Assembly: GCA_035306065.1 (NCBI GenBank)
Contig: DATGOL010000118.1
Location: 1 to 39,185 of the forward strand
Origin: JBBQHX01 sp035306065
GTDB lineage: Bacteria > Gemmatimonadota > Gemmatimonadetes > Gemmatimonadales > Gemmatimonadaceae
Direction: 5' to 3'
Length of the DNA stretch: 39,185 nucleotides
Translations under genes and position numbers: made by a program
The notes under the pieces: generated by a model
Seen by the model: the letters and a program-made list of their open reading frames with translations, nothing else
The model's database searches: none
What the model was told of the DNA's origin: nothing
Shown here: positions 8,229-15,138 of the stretch, in pieces
Numbering within the stretch: position 1 is the stretch's first letter
Layout: each line of letters begins with the position of its first letter

Positions 8229-9236
8229 CTACGCAATAGCCCGCAGATACTCCTCACAGTCTCTGATCGGATAAATCATCCGATCCCAGCGCGCGTCAGG
8301 AAGCGCCAGCGGCGAGACCTCCGCCAGAATCCAGCGCGAGATCCTGTTCGCGCGCAGGGTGGTGTCTGCCGGGCTCTCACCGATTGCCTGGGGATCCGCG
8401 GCCTCCACCCGCACGAGCCCCCAGAAAGGGTCCTGACCGGACGGGTTTCGCAACCTGAGGTACCAGCTTGCGACAGGCGGCCGGTTTCCCGGCGAATGGT
8501 CCAACCGGAACACGCTGGAGCGTTCGCCCGCCTGCAGACGCAGTACCCGAACCAGGTGCTCCTGCCTCACGTACAGCGTGCGGTGGCTTTTCACTATTCC
8601 GGTGGCGCAGGTCGAGCGAACCACCGCGTCATGGCGCTTCAGACTTCCATCGAGTGCGAGCATGCGCCCGTCGCTTTCGCACCAGTCTGCGGCCAGCTGT
8701 TCCTCGAGCGCCTCACGACGCTCCTGCACCATGTGCACTGCCCGCTCGCTCATGAGCATCGGGTGCGAATCCGAGGGACCCGGCTCATCGTTCCCGTCGA
8801 GATCGGCAAGATCGGGGAAGTTCGCTTCCAGGTGAGCCCAAAGCGCCTGGGGCAAAGCCCGCCGCGACGCCAGCACCAGCCGCTCGATGCGCACGCCTCC
8901 GGGCCAGACAACCAGCCGCCTGTCCACCCTTTCGCGAATCACCGCAGCCACGGTTGCATGCACGATCGGCGCACCATCGACGTAGGCGAGTACGCGACTG
9001 CGCTGTGTCCCATCCAGAAAGGCATGGAAGCCAGCCTCACGTTCACCTGCCACCGGCACGGCTTTCAGTTCGGCACCCTCTACAACGTGCGCCTCGGCCA
9101 TGCGCGCAGGTTCCCGCACGAAAGACGACGATAGTTCGAGTAATGATTCCCCGTCAGGCGGATTGACCATGATCCGTTCGAAATCCGCCAGCGATCGAAG
9201 TGCGGCACGATAGCCTACGCTCCTCAGCCGCGTCAT
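8229..9236 (-). CDS. NurA-like nuclease
   Basis: A 335-residue protein assigned from motifs and context. NurA nucleases resect DNA ends with HerA, using metal-binding acidic residues in an RNase H-like fold. Visible are a first Asp-Gly motif, FHAFLDGTQRS (Asp75), a second, RMLALDGSLKR (Asp196), then GIVKSH (Lys216), SWYLRLR, and a C-terminal aromatic/YP segment, DRMIYPIRDCEEYLRA. This order matches the NurA pattern (DGS ... DGS ... GxxK ... YP), although the final conserved His is not obvious and the spacing between the two Asp residues (121) is wide. The stop overlaps the start of the methyltransferase on the same strand by four bases at 9233-9236, and the HerA gene is next downstream. Confidence 0.7.
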   Translation of the reverse strand: MTRLRSVGYRAALRSLADFERIMVNPPDGESLLELSSSFVREPARMAEAHVVEGAELKAVPVAGEREAGFHAFLDGTQRSRVLAYVDGAPIVHATVAAVIRERVDRRLVVWPGGVRIERLVLASRRALPQALWAHLEANFPDLADLDGNDEPGPSDSHPMLMSERAVHMVQERREALEEQLAADWCESDGRMLALDGSLKRHDAVVRSTCATGIVKSHRTLYVRQEHLVRVLRLQAGERSSVFRLDHSPGNRPPVASWYLRLRNPSGQDPFWGLVRVEAADPQAIGESPADTTLRANRISRWILAEVSPLALPDARWDRMIYPIRDCEEYLRAIA

Positions 9237-9865
9237 CCGTTTACCAGGCCGACAGCCACTCCGTCACCCATCGGTATGATGGTTGACGTCAGGCGAGGGT
9301 CGGCGGCAAGCCTTCGGTTGAACTCCCGAAGGGCGAGAGTGGCAGGATCATTCACCGACTCATCGAGAACCCTGCCGCCCCAGAGAGCGTTGTCGGCCAC
9401 CACCATTCCGCCCGGGCGCAGAAGGCGCAACGCCCAGTCCAGGTAGCGCGGGAGCGGCTCCTTGTCCGCATCGAGGAAAACCAGGTCGAAAGCTTCGCCG
9501 TCCAGTGATGGCAGCGTGTCCAGCGCGGTCCCTTCACGCACTTCCACGCGGGAGGACAGCCCCGCGCGCTCGATCCATCGCCTCGCAAAGGCGGCATGCT
9601 CGGGATTCTGCTCCAGCGTCAGGAGCCTTCCGTCCTCCGGCAGTGCTCTCGCCAGGCAGATGGCCGAATAACCGCCCAGTGTGCCAACTTCCAGGATGGT
9701 ACGGGCTCCGATAGAGCGGGCGAGCAGTTGCAGGAGCCCGCCAGTTGAGGGCGGAATGCTTATGGGAGGCAGCCCCGTTCGGTCTGCCTCCTCGCGGAGC
9801 GCCGCCAGCAGGGAATCTTCCGCGCCGAAGTTGCGCGACAGGTAGTCCTCCAGGCTGTCACTCAT
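9233..9865 (-). CDS. SAM-dependent O-methyltransferase (caffeoyl-CoA OMT-like, family 3)
   Basis: A 210-residue class I methyltransferase. SAM-binding motif I is ILEVGTLGGYSAICLA at about residues 57-72. The acidic residue that holds the ribose follows in LLTLEQNPEHAAFARRW. The metal- and substrate-site Asp residues lie in FDLVFLDADKEPLPRYLDWA, and VVADNALWGGRV is the family-3 signature with the DN pair. The usual length is about 215-220, so the gene is complete. Its substrate is unknown; bacterial members methylate small catechols. Its coding end overlaps the NurA start by four bases, so translation is coupled, and it lies 13 bases after the RAM-domain gene. Confidence 0.9.
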   Translation of the reverse strand: MSDSLEDYLSRNFGAEDSLLAALREEADRTGLPPISIPPSTGGLLQLLARSIGARTILEVGTLGGYSAICLARALPEDGRLLTLEQNPEHAAFARRWIERAGLSSRVEVREGTALDTLPSLDGEAFDLVFLDADKEPLPRYLDWALRLLRPGGMVVADNALWGGRVLDESVNDPATLALREFNRRLAADPRLTSTIIPMGDGVAVGLVNG

Positions 9866-9878
9866 CGTTCCGTCTGGC

Positions 9879-10157
9879 TCAGTCCAGCCCGATGTCCCAT
9901 GCCTGCTCCAGGTCTTCGCGTGAATACGCCCTGAATGCTGTGAGCGTGTTCGTGCGCACGATGCCCTGTACCTTGGGAAACTCCTCGGTAACCACGTGCG
10001 CTATGCCGTCGTATTCCGGCACACGCACGATTGCAACCAGATCCCACGCTCCCGAAACCGAATACACCTCTGCAACGCCGTCCACGCCCGCGAGTGTTCG
10101 GGCCACATCAGGGATGCGCTGCGGGTCTGCCTTTATGAGCACTATAGTCGTAATCAC
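9879..10157 (-). CDS. Stand-alone Lrp/AsnC ligand-binding (RAM) domain protein
   Basis: A 92-residue protein consisting only of the RAM/AsnC C-terminal domain. It begins TTIVLIKADPQRIPDVART and contains GVDGVAEVYSVSGAWDLVAI, the typical 'V..v..vtG.yDl...v' strand-turn, then IVRTNTLTAF. No helix-turn-helix is present. The start chosen is GTG at 10157, because it overlaps the upstream stop as GTGA and gives the family's normal N-terminus; longer in-frame readings start inside the neighbouring gene. Such stand-alone RAM proteins form dimers or octamers that bind amino acids or metabolites, and they may pair with full Lrp regulators. Ligand and partner are unknown. Confidence 0.87.
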   Translation of the reverse strand: MITTIVLIKADPQRIPDVARTLAGVDGVAEVYSVSGAWDLVAIVRVPEYDGIAHVVTEEFPKVQGIVRTNTLTAFRAYSREDLEQAWDIGLD

Positions 10158-10774
10158 GGTGCAGGAATGAAGTCTGGGGGAACGTTCAGGAGCCAGATAC
10201 CGGTGAGCAGACGATTGCCCTTCACGTCGATAAGTATATCCCGCGCGATGTGAACCGAACGCACGCGTTCGGAAGCGTGGATGTCGCGCTCTGTCCCGGA
10301 GAGTGAGAAATGCAACGTTCGGAGCGAGAGGTCCACCTCCGCACGCACATTCGCATGAATTTCGGGCTGAACTCCGGGCTGCCCTGGCTGAAGGATGACA
10401 TGAGCGTGCCGTGAACCGGCAGGCGGCTGCAGCTTGAACCTTTTCCGGATCGCTGGCCAGACGGCGATGGCCACGCCGTTGATGCGACGTTCGCGGAGGT
10501 CCAGGGTGATCCACGATCCATCTCGGCCTTCGATCTCCACGGACGCTAGCGCGTCATCGATCGGGGTGACGACGGGGGTCGGGGATTGTGGGCACGCGGT
10601 GGTGTTCGGCGGTGCAACCGCGTGAGGTGGCGCGTGCTCGGGCCCGGCCTCGCTGCACGTATGCGCAACACTGCTCGATACCTGCGCAGAAAGCAACTCG
10701 GTTTCTGCATCCCACTCGTAATGCACCCATGCAGGTGCACCTTCCGCTGCGCGAAGCTCGACAGGCAGGCACAT
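10154..10774 (-). CDS. Conserved-looking hypothetical protein, 206 residues
   Basis: Not recognised. The first 35 residues (containing WVHYEWDAETELLSAQV) look like a small beta strand-turn unit. A Pro/Ala/Thr-rich linker runs from about residue 45 to 75. The C-terminal 125 residues look folded, alternating strands and charged turns (SWITLDLRERRINGVAIAVW, later VHIARDILIDVKGNRLLTG). There is no signal peptide or membrane segment and no catalytic motif. The gene is supported by its overlap with the downstream RAM-domain gene (GTGA at 10154-10157) and by codon use like its neighbours. The start at 10774 has a weak ribosome site, so the true N-terminus could be internal. It would be the first gene of the minus-strand block. 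Confidence 0.6.
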   Translation of the reverse strand: MCLPVELRAAEGAPAWVHYEWDAETELLSAQVSSSVAHTCSEAGPEHAPPHAVAPPNTTACPQSPTPVVTPIDDALASVEIEGRDGSWITLDLRERRINGVAIAVWPAIRKRFKLQPPAGSRHAHVILQPGQPGVQPEIHANVRAEVDLSLRTLHFSLSGTERDIHASERVRSVHIARDILIDVKGNRLLTGIWLLNVPPDFIPAP

Positions 10775-10942
10775 ACTGGAATGGCTCTCGTATCATTGGT
10801 GAAGATCACAGAACGCCAATTGGGCTTCGAGTCAATTGTTAGCTGCGTCAGGTGCCGTCTGTGTGGCCATTCGAGCGTTCTACGTACCCTTCCGACGCGA
10901 TAGTGATGCTCGGGTGATGGCGGATTCTCAAGGTGCGGCGCT

Positions 10943-10972
10943 CTGACAGGCATCCACGTGCAGCGGGTATAC
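10943..10972 (+). promoter_or_regulatory. Possible sigma70-type promoter of the truncated secreted gene
   Basis: CTGACA (10943-10948) and GTATAC (10967-10972) are 18 bases apart, about 80 bases upstream of a start with a strong ribosome site. The match is moderate and rests only on sequence similarity. Confidence 0.3.
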
Positions 10973-11049
10973 CGCCGCCGACGCTGCTCACGACTGTGTA
11001 ACCTTCGTCGTGCGGCATTCGGCTCCGGTACTACTCACTGGAGGCGTCC

Positions 11050-11217
11050 ATGCCATGTGGAAGCTGCTTCTCGCGTGTTGCACTCGTTGGGCTCAGGGCC
11101 GCCGGTTCGGCCGTGGTTGCGCTGACTGCACTGTTTGTACTCGCGGGCCTCTCGCCTCGCGCCTCGCGCCGCCGGAGCAAGGGCCGTCCGCGCCTGGATT
11201 GCCTTGGCCTTCCGTAA
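11050..11217 (+). pseudogene. Truncated 5' end of a secreted-protein gene
   Basis: A good Shine-Dalgarno GGAGG (11040-11044) lies five bases before the ATG at 11050. The frame encodes MPCGSCFSRVALVGLRAAGS followed by AVVALTALFVLAGLSP, which reads as a signal peptide with a charged n-region and a hydrophobic core. After about residue 36 the frame becomes Arg-rich and stops at 11217. From about 11140 the opposite strand carries a transposase fragment. The simplest reading is that an insertion, then decay or deletion, removed the rest of a secreted or lipoprotein gene and left an orphan start. It could instead be a 55-residue small protein, but the Arg-rich end is antisense transposase sequence. 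Confidence 0.5.
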
Positions 11218-11367
11218 ACCGCCAGGCCCGAATCGCGGGTCTTCACCAGGTTCATCCCGGCCAGCTTCAGCACCTGGCGCGGCGAGACGAACGTCTCCGG
11301 TGAGCCGAGCTCGCCGACCAGCGTGGCCGCGCAGACGACGTTCGCGCCGGGAGCGTAGTGAGGGCAC
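11140..11367 (-). mobile_element. Remnant of an IS110-family transposase (C-terminal domain)
   Basis: On the minus strand one frame reads VVCAATLVGELGSPETF, then SPRQVLKLAGMNLV, then DSGLAVYGRPRQSRRGRPLL. This matches the Transposase_20 domain of IS110/IS1111 transposases: 'aatLlaElGd...F.s.rqlvklaGl', the conserved Ser of the SG motif, and 'isKrGrplLR'. The N-terminal RuvC-like DEDD domain is missing, there is no start codon, and the sequence after the 'RPLLRR' block loses similarity, so this is a dead fragment. No terminal repeats were found. It lies next to the truncated secreted gene and 58 bases beyond the end of the aminotransferase gene. Confidence 0.68.
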
Positions 11368-11424
11368 GGGACCGGGTGGACCGGGTGCCCCGCACACTCG
11401 GCTCGACTGCGGTAATGGAGGCCC

Positions 11425-12654
11425 CTACGCCACCACCCGTGCCATCCCGCTCCCTGCAGCGTAAAGCCTCGCCAGACGAGTTGCTCCTTCCACCACATCT
11501 TCCAGCGGAGCCGCATATGACATACGAATCCAGTCCGGCGTAAGGAACGCACTCCCAGGCACCACAGCCACACCGTAGTCGTCGAGCAGGCGGCGCGCGA
11601 ACACCGTTCCCGCATCCTCCTCGTCAGGCGATGCAGCTTCACCAACTCCCACGTACAGGTAGAATGCACCATCCGGCGCCACCACCCGCATGTCCTCCAT
11701 CTCCGCAAATATCGCCAGCGCAGCATCCCGGCGCTGGCGGAATGCATCGCGCATCTCCGCGATCGCCGCATGAGCCAGGCGCTCCTCACGCAGCGCAGCA
11801 AGGGCCGCGTACTGCGACGGCGTTGCCGGATTCGACGTCACATGCGACTGAAGCGCCTTCATGGACGTAGCCAGCGCGTGAGGCGCTATGGACCAGCCAA
11901 TGCGCCAGCCGGTCATCGCGTACGCCTTCGCCACTCCATCTATCACCACCAGCTTCTCACGCGACTCCGCAACCTCGAGCAGCGACGGCGCCGGGCCACC
12001 CTCTCCGTAATAAAGGTGCCGGTAGATCTCATCGCCGATCACCCACCAGCCCTTGCCGTCTGCCAACTCCAGTATGGCCGAAAGCTCTTCCCGGGAGTAA
12101 ACAGCCCCCGTGGGGTTGCACGGCGAATTCAGAATGAGCCCGCGGGTGGCCGAAGTGGCGGCACGCTCCAGAAGGTCCACGCTCACCTTGAAGCCCCGAG
12201 CCGGGTCTCCCAGCACCGGCACCGGCTTCGCACGCGCCAGCTCCACGATCTCGTAGTAGCTCGTCCAGCCGGGCGTCGGCACCAGCACCTCATCTCCCGG
12301 GCCGAACAGGCAGAAGCACGCATTGAACAGCGACTGCTTTGAACCGGTAGACACCACCACGTCGCCCGGCGTCACCATCTGGACACCACGCGTACGGCCG
12401 TTTGCCTCGGCAGCTATTGCCTCGCGCAACGGCAGGATGCCTTCCGTGGCTGTGTAACGCGTTGCTCCCGCGTCAATTGCATCCTGCGCCGCGCGCCGAA
12501 TGAACTCAGGAGTATCAAAGTCCGGCTCGCCGGAGCCGAGGTCCAGAATCGTACGGCCTGCAGCCCTCAGGGCTCTGGCTCGGCTGGATACTGCAATCGT
12601 GGCTGACTCGCTCAGCCGCGAGATGTTATCGGATGGTATGTAGAAGGCGCTCAT
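11425..12654 (-). CDS. Class I/II pyridoxal-phosphate aminotransferase (aspartate aminotransferase-like)
   Basis: A 409-residue fold-type I aminotransferase, transferring amino groups between amino acids and 2-oxo acids in the cytosol. It begins with the family's ISRLSESATIAVSSRARALR. It has the LGSGEPDFDTPEFI substrate loop, the NSPCNPTGAVY motif with the PLP-contacting Asn, IGDEIYRHLYYG (PLP-ring Asp and Tyr), and the Schiff-base Lys243 in AKAYAMTGWRIG. The C-terminal substrate Arg lies in WIRMSYA. Length and motifs match prokaryotic aspartate aminotransferases of the Thermus-type (1b) subgroup; exact substrate choice cannot be read from the sequence. An AGGTGA ribosome site lies nine bases before the ATG. 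It is divergent from the DbpA-domain gene. Confidence 0.92.
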   Translation of the reverse strand: MSAFYIPSDNISRLSESATIAVSSRARALRAAGRTILDLGSGEPDFDTPEFIRRAAQDAIDAGATRYTATEGILPLREAIAAEANGRTRGVQMVTPGDVVVSTGSKQSLFNACFCLFGPGDEVLVPTPGWTSYYEIVELARAKPVPVLGDPARGFKVSVDLLERAATSATRGLILNSPCNPTGAVYSREELSAILELADGKGWWVIGDEIYRHLYYGEGGPAPSLLEVAESREKLVVIDGVAKAYAMTGWRIGWSIAPHALATSMKALQSHVTSNPATPSQYAALAALREERLAHAAIAEMRDAFRQRRDAALAIFAEMEDMRVVAPDGAFYLYVGVGEAASPDEEDAGTVFARRLLDDYGVAVVPGSAFLTPDWIRMSYAAPLEDVVEGATRLARLYAAGSGMARVVA

Positions 12655-12818
12655 GCGCTGGATTCACCTGAATCGAGTGCGCGGGAGCGGGCTCGGGCAC
12701 TATCTTTCCCGCGATCGCCCGAAGATTAAGCGTGTTGCGACCGGACTGCCACCAGATAGCGATACTCCGGCACGCGGCGTGTAGCAGTGCGCCACAGGAT
12801 ACTTCGAGAGGCGAGATG

Positions 12819-12858
12819 GGCGCCGGCCGAGTTTCGGACCGGCGCCGCGTGATTTTTT
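12819..12858 (+). terminator. Terminator-like hairpin just before the DbpA-domain gene (possible attenuator)
   Basis: GGCGCCGG (12819-12826) pairs with CCGGCGCC (12839-12846). Inside, CCGA pairs with TCGG around a GTT loop, leaving one bulged A. A run of six T follows at 12853-12858. This has the form of an intrinsic terminator on the plus strand, ending only 15 bases before the GTG start at 12874. It could stop read-through from upstream or act as a conditional attenuator of the RNA-binding protein gene. Confidence 0.7.
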
Positions 12859-12873
12859 GACAAGAGAGGACTC

Positions 12874-15138
12874 GTGGACGAGCGGGATATGGAGCAGGCG
12901 CCAATGGAGCCGGCCGGTGAGCCGGACGGCGCGAGCGCAAAGGGCGCAGCAAACGAAAGCGCGACGGTTACGCGCAGTCAGAACCTGGTGCACGTGCTGC
13001 CCCGGGATTGGAGTATGATCGGGCCCGTACTGGCTCCCGCACTCGAGCGTGTGCAGCCAGACTCAGCCGTGACACAGGTGCTTGTCCTTGCCAGTGACCA
13101 GGCATCTGTACTCGCAGTTGCCGATGTCGTACTGCAGGCCGCGCCGAACGGAAAGCAGCTGGAAATACTTCCTGTCACGACCGTGCGTCGTGCAGCACGA
13201 CTGGCCAGCGAGAAAACGCCGCTCGTGCTCGTGTCCACGCCGTCAGACGCTGCCGAACTCATTGCGAGCAGCGCACTCAAGCTGGACCAGCTCCAGACGA
13301 TAGCGTTTGCGTGGCTGGACGAAACCCTTGAAGACGAGTCCTCAGCCTCCGCAATCGAGGCGGTGATGGCGGAGATTCCCAAGCAGGCGATGCGTGTGGT
13401 GATTGCATCAACGCCGTCGGCAACGCTGGATGCGTTCGTTGAGCGTTACCTGCGCCGTGCTCGAAGGCTGGAGGATCAGCCGGCAGGTGAGCCGCTCTCG
13501 CGACCGGTTGAGTTCATGGCCGCGCCGGCTGGCGGACGTCCGGGCACACTCCGGCGACTGCTCGACGACATGGATCCTGCCACCTGCGTGATCCGGGTAC
13601 GCACGCCGCAGGGCGCCGAGGAGGCGAGACAGGCACTTCAGCGCCTGGGCTACGCCTCTCGCAGCGCGGTGCGCGTCGTGCATGCAGACGAGGCTGCAGA
13701 CGCCGAGCTCGTGGTGCTCTACGAGCTTCCGGAGCGGCGGGACGAACTGCGCTCAGTTGTAGATGGCACCGAAGGTCGTGTTGTCGCGCTCGTTGAGCCG
13801 AGGCAGCTCGTAACGCTGCGTCGTGTGGCGGGTGCAACTTCTGCGCAGCCATTTGCACTTGCCGCCGAACCGAGGCGGGCACGTGAGCGTCAGGCACGAC
13901 TGCTCGGCGGGCTGGAAGCGCGCCTCACGTCGGAGCGCTTCGACAGGGAGCTGCTTGCGCTCGAGCCGCTGCTCGGCGCGTACGACGGGCTGGAAGTTGC
14001 CGCCGCACTGCTGCGCATGCTTGACGATGAGCAGGCGCGCAGCGACGCGCGCGTGATGGAGGTTCTGAGCAATGCGTCTCTGATGACCTCCGAAGCCGAG
14101 CCGGCTGCACCCGCAGTTCAGGATACTGCCAGGGACACAGGCGAATGGGCGCGCGTGTTCATCAACGTCGGTGACCGTGACGGCGCCTCGCCAGGCGACC
14201 TGGTGGGCGCCATCACAGGCGAAGCCGGCGTTACCCGCGAGGTGATCGGCAAGATTGACATGCGCGAGAACTTTTCCGTGGTGGAAATCGCGCGAGGTGT
14301 GGCGGCTTCGGTGATCGAGCGGATGAGTGGCGCGAACGTGCGTGGCAGGCAGGTGCAGGCGCGCATGGACCGGGATGAGGCGGGTGCAGGACGCGGTCGC
14401 GTTGAGCGCGGCGGGAGACCGGAGCGCGGCGGACGGCCGTCAGGTGAACGGGGTGATCGCGGGCCGCGAGGCTTTGGTGGCGGCGGAAGGAGCTTCGACA
14501 AGCCCGCGCGCTCATTCGACCGCGGATCGCGTGGCGAGCGGAGCTTCGACAGACCACCACGGTCGTTCGATCGTGGCGAACGGTCATCGGAAAGGCCGCC
14601 GCGTTCCTTTGACCGTGGCGAACGATCGTTCGACCGGCCGGCGCGATCTTTCGATCGCGGTGAGAGGTCGTTCGATCGCGGTGGCCGCGGAGCGGAACGA
14701 CCGGATCGCGGAGAGCGGGGAGAGCGGGGAGACCGCTCCCCGCGAGGCGGTGATCGTGGACCTCGTTCGTTCGACCGGAGTGATCGTGGCGAGCGCGGTG
14801 ACCGTGGTGACCGTGGCAGTCGCGGTCCCAGACCGTTCGACCGGGGCGATCGTGGCGGCTCAGCGCGTCCGACCCGCTCATTCGATCGGGGAGACCGTGG
14901 TGACCGCGGGCCGCGCTTCGGAGGTGGTCGCGATCGGGATGATCGCGGTTCACACGGGGGTGGCGGGGGTGGCGGGGGTGGCGCGCCGGGCCGCGATCGC
15001 GACCGCGGCTACGGCCGCACGCAGGCGGATGACAAGCAGGAGTGGCGCGATCGGGGCGAGCGGCTGCGTCATTCACGCGGCGACGCGGAATTGAGGGCTG
15101 ACCGTCGGGCACGCGAGCGGGAGGAAGACGGGAAGTGA
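12874..15138 (+). CDS. Degenerate DEAD-box helicase-like protein with DbpA RNA-binding domain and RG/SFDR-rich tail
   Basis: A 754-residue protein. Residues about 45-195 align in order with the first helicase domain, but motif I (Walker A) is absent. The DEAD position reads AWLDETLEDE (Asp149-Glu150) and motif III reads ASTPS in place of SAT. Residues about 208-330 resemble the second domain (PATCVIRVRTPQGAEEARQA) without the HRxGRxGR motif. A helical linker leads to an intact DbpA/CsdA RNA-binding domain at about 424-497 (WARVFINVGDRDGASPGDL, then GKIDMRENFSVVEI). The tail from about 500 is Arg/Gly-rich with repeated RSFDR units. It probably binds RNA without ATP-driven unwinding; a ribosome-assembly or RNA-chaperone role is inference. 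The GTG start follows GAGAGGA; ATG at 12889 is an alternative. Its stop overlaps tdk (GTGA). Confidence 0.85.
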   Translation: MDERDMEQAPMEPAGEPDGASAKGAANESATVTRSQNLVHVLPRDWSMIGPVLAPALERVQPDSAVTQVLVLASDQASVLAVADVVLQAAPNGKQLEILPVTTVRRAARLASEKTPLVLVSTPSDAAELIASSALKLDQLQTIAFAWLDETLEDESSASAIEAVMAEIPKQAMRVVIASTPSATLDAFVERYLRRARRLEDQPAGEPLSRPVEFMAAPAGGRPGTLRRLLDDMDPATCVIRVRTPQGAEEARQALQRLGYASRSAVRVVHADEAADAELVVLYELPERRDELRSVVDGTEGRVVALVEPRQLVTLRRVAGATSAQPFALAAEPRRARERQARLLGGLEARLTSERFDRELLALEPLLGAYDGLEVAAALLRMLDDEQARSDARVMEVLSNASLMTSEAEPAAPAVQDTARDTGEWARVFINVGDRDGASPGDLVGAITGEAGVTREVIGKIDMRENFSVVEIARGVAASVIERMSGANVRGRQVQARMDRDEAGAGRGRVERGGRPERGGRPSGERGDRGPRGFGGGGRSFDKPARSFDRGSRGERSFDRPPRSFDRGERSSERPPRSFDRGERSFDRPARSFDRGERSFDRGGRGAERPDRGERGERGDRSPRGGDRGPRSFDRSDRGERGDRGDRGSRGPRPFDRGDRGGSARPTRSFDRGDRGDRGPRFGGGRDRDDRGSHGGGGGGGGGAPGRDRDRGYGRTQADDKQEWRDRGERLRHSRGDAELRADRRAREREEDGK
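14488..14901 (+). repeat. In-gene low-complexity repeat encoding RSFDR/RGDRG units
   Basis: Ten copies of Ser-Phe-Asp plus one Pro-Phe-Asp variant are spread over residues about 539-676 of the DbpA-domain protein, mixed with RGERG and RGDRG units. At the DNA level TTCGA(C/T) followed by C/A and G-rich codons recurs at irregular spacing. Synonymous codons differ between copies, so the repeat is kept at protein level and is not a recent tandem duplication. The composition suits an intrinsically disordered RNA-binding tail. Confidence 0.85.

Noticed and set aside
1269..9236. Anti-phage defence island reading of the HerA-NurA-SbcCD cluster
   Set aside because: Known HerA defence systems pair HerA with Sir2 or DUF4297-type effectors. 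None is present, and an intact SbcCD pair fits DNA repair better; no integrase, toxin or restriction gene is nearby.
14488..14901. Tandem repeat that could be mistaken for a CRISPR array
   Set aside because: Repeat units are short, unequal in spacing and in frame with coding sequence; no direct repeats of constant length with unique spacers.
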